From Bog-473 sp963764305 (GTDB taxonomy: Bacteria > Actinomycetota > Acidimicrobiia > Acidimicrobiales > RAAP-2), in NCBI GenBank assembly GCA_963764305.1, contig CAVXSD010000003.1, forward strand, positions 180,060-244,059: a stretch of DNA of 64,000 nt. The letters run 5' to 3'. Of the stretch, positions 62,893 through 64,000 are shown one piece after another. The position numbers and the translations under genes are program-made. Position 1 is the first letter of the stretch. Each line of letters starts with the position of its first letter. The notes beneath the pieces are model-generated. The model was not told the origin of the DNA and made no database searches. It worked only from the letters and a program-made list of their open reading frames with translations.

Positions 62893-63633
62893 ATGACTAC
62901 CGACACGGCACGCCAAGACCGACGGCAACGCCTGTCCGCGCTGGCGGCGCTGGCCGAGCCGCTGCGCCGCAGCCTGTACCTCTACGTCGTCTCGTCCTCA
63001 GAGCCGGTGAGCCGCGATGCGGCCGCCGAGGCGCTCACTCTCTCGCGGTCGGTGGCCGCCTTCCATCTCGACAAGCTCGCGGAGGTGGGCGCGCTCGAGG
63101 TTGAGTACCGGCGCCCGCCCGGCCGGAGCGGCCCGGGCGCAGGCCGACCTGCGAAGTTCTACCGGCGGGCCTCGAAGGACCTCGACTTCAGTGTGCCAGA
63201 ACGCCGCTACGACCTGGCGGCGGCGATCCTGGCCCAGGCCGTCGCGGACGCAACTGAGCAGTCGATCCCCGTCGACGATGCGCTCCGTCAGGCGGCCCGT
63301 GACTACGGAAGGGTGATCGGGGCTGGCCTCGGCGCCATCGCGGTCGACGCCGAACAAGACACCGACACCGTGGAGGACGACGAGTTCGCGCGCGTCGTGG
63401 CTGTCCTCGGCGCCCATGGTTACGAGCCCACTCGAGACGGCGAGGCCATCGCGCTGGCGAATTGCCCTTTCCATGCGCTGGCCGAGAAGCACCGTGAGCT
63501 CGTGTGCGGAATGAACCTTCTGGTGATCGCCGGCGTACTTGAGGGGGCCCACGCCACGCACATGGGCGCGCGCCTCGACCCCGTTCCGGGGCGCTGCTGT
63601 GTAACCGTGCTGTCCGACGCGGGGACCGGTTGA
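62893..63633 (+). CDS. ArsR/SufR-like HTH regulator with a conserved cysteine cluster
   Basis: The 246-aa regulator opens with a winged helix: EPLRRSLYLYVVSSSEPVSR, DAAAEALTLSRSVAAFHLDK and LAEVGALEVEYRRPPGRSG, then GAGRPAKFYRRA. The C-terminal part carries NCPFHALAEKHRELVCGMNL and LDPVPGRCCVTVL. These Cys residues resemble the iron-sulfur-binding end of SufR-type repressors, so redox or iron sensing is possible. ATG 62893 appears leaderless. It is divergent from the DoxX-like/folE/reductase operon. Confidence 0.85.
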   Translation: MTTDTARQDRRQRLSALAALAEPLRRSLYLYVVSSSEPVSRDAAAEALTLSRSVAAFHLDKLAEVGALEVEYRRPPGRSGPGAGRPAKFYRRASKDLDFSVPERRYDLAAAILAQAVADATEQSIPVDDALRQAARDYGRVIGAGLGAIAVDAEQDTDTVEDDEFARVVAVLGAHGYEPTRDGEAIALANCPFHALAEKHRELVCGMNLLVIAGVLEGAHATHMGARLDPVPGRCCVTVLSDAGTG

Positions 63634-63958
63634 CTCGCCGCCGTCCATCACGTGGAGAGCTGTTCCTCAGAGGCATGCTTCGGAAGAGTGTCCACAGAAC
63701 TGGTGATCAACGTCTTGAGCGGACGCGGCGTATGTGGTGTTCGCGACTTTGTCCCATGTCAGCGGCTCAGCTGGGACCAGACCACGTGGACTTCCCGTTT
63801 CAAGCAGTGGCCCGCTGCCTCAGAGGAGCCGAGCGTTCTGCCGCACCCGGCTGAGGATCTTCGAGCTGAGGATCTTCGAGAACGTCGGGCGAAAGGCGCC
63901 CGCCGGGATCAACCCCAAAGCGTCGTCGAATGAGTCCGGCCCTAACCTGCACTCTCTT
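63634..63958. other. Gene-free stretch with a small tandem repeat
   Basis: CTGAGGATCTTCGAG is repeated twice in tandem without mismatch (63851-63865, 63866-63880). An open frame across it (63652-63933) has no recognisable family. No RNA gene other than the adjoining tRNA is seen. Confidence 0.45.
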
Positions 63959-64000
63959 TGGCGGCGGGGGGAGGATTTAAACCTCCGACCTTCGGGTTAT
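63959..64000 (-). tRNA. tRNA-Met (CAT), 3' part, cut by the window edge
   Basis: Minus strand from the edge: ATAACCCGA (end of the anticodon CAT and 3' anticodon stem), AGGTC, T-arm GGAGG-TTTAAAT-CCTCC, acceptor CCCCGCC, G, CCA. CCA is encoded. The anticodon identity rests on the AT visible at the edge and on the close match to bacterial elongator tRNA-Met; the 5' half is outside. Confidence 0.7.

Overview
The window reads as chromosomal DNA of a high-GC actinobacterium. Supporting signs are the very high G+C, many GTG/TTG starts, start/stop overlaps of the ATGA and GTGA type, several genes whose start lies 6-8 nt after a -10-like hexamer (leaderless style), a GAAC-N4-GTTC LexA box, and actinobacterial families such as cyclase/ATPase/TPR proteins, MmyB-type XRE regulators and DUF5996. 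An uncultured Acidimicrobiia- or Thermoleophilia-like lineage is my guess; the sequence does not prove it.

Layout. 1-2.4 kb: a GH3 beta-glycosidase running off the left edge and its LacI regulator; a near-identical 14-bp motif lies in front of each. 2.4-9.9 kb: an exported amino-acid-type binding protein, a large cyclase-like/AAA/TPR protein, an MFS exporter and a DUF5996 protein. 10.2-19.7 kb: glycan use, with a GH1-GH130 gene pair, a huge secreted esterase made of eleven near-identical 85-aa repeats and two copies of a larger domain (frameshifted twice in the same C-run), and a divergent secreted GH76. 19.8-24.7 kb: an unknown membrane protein, an HtrA-like protease, a ruined UbiB kinase gene and an SDR. 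25-29.6 kb: a compact locus in which FAD-oxidoreductase and DUF4254 genes converge on a queD-queC-GT9-unknown operon. 30-32.8 kb: a metzincin protease gene and a small partner sharing one domain, both with single-base frameshifts.

33.2-45.9 kb is a catabolic island. A branched-chain-type ABC importer (binding protein, a LivH-LivM-LivG triple fusion, LivF) faces a tightly overlapped minus-strand operon. In transcription order that operon encodes an alpha/beta hydrolase, amidohydrolase, extradiol dioxygenase, aromatic FAD hydroxylase, FAH-family hydrolase, P450 and MBL hydrolase, with a divergent TetR gene at its head. The parts fit uptake, hydroxylation, meta-cleavage and hydrolysis of an aromatic compound. 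The dioxygenase and amidohydrolase each carry one extra base.

46-64 kb is mixed accessory DNA: SOS-controlled dinB, a SnoaL-like/hydrolase pair under an MmyB-type regulator, an IS1380-type transposase, a TetR/MFS efflux pair, DUF427, pdxH, an amino-acid dehydrogenase, MBL and HxlR genes, a dehalogenase-like hydrolase, decayed methyltransferase and patatin genes fused by a deletion, then reductase, folE, a truncated DoxX-like gene and a cysteine-rich HTH regulator. The window ends inside a tRNA-Met gene. Two degenerate copies of that tRNA's 3' end lie in the same direction near 29.8 and 46.0 kb, and a tRNA-Arg-like 3' half lies at 57.9 kb, so this stretch may have grown by repeated insertion at tRNA genes.

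An unusual number of genes are broken by exactly one base. Raw reads would be needed to tell decay from consensus error.
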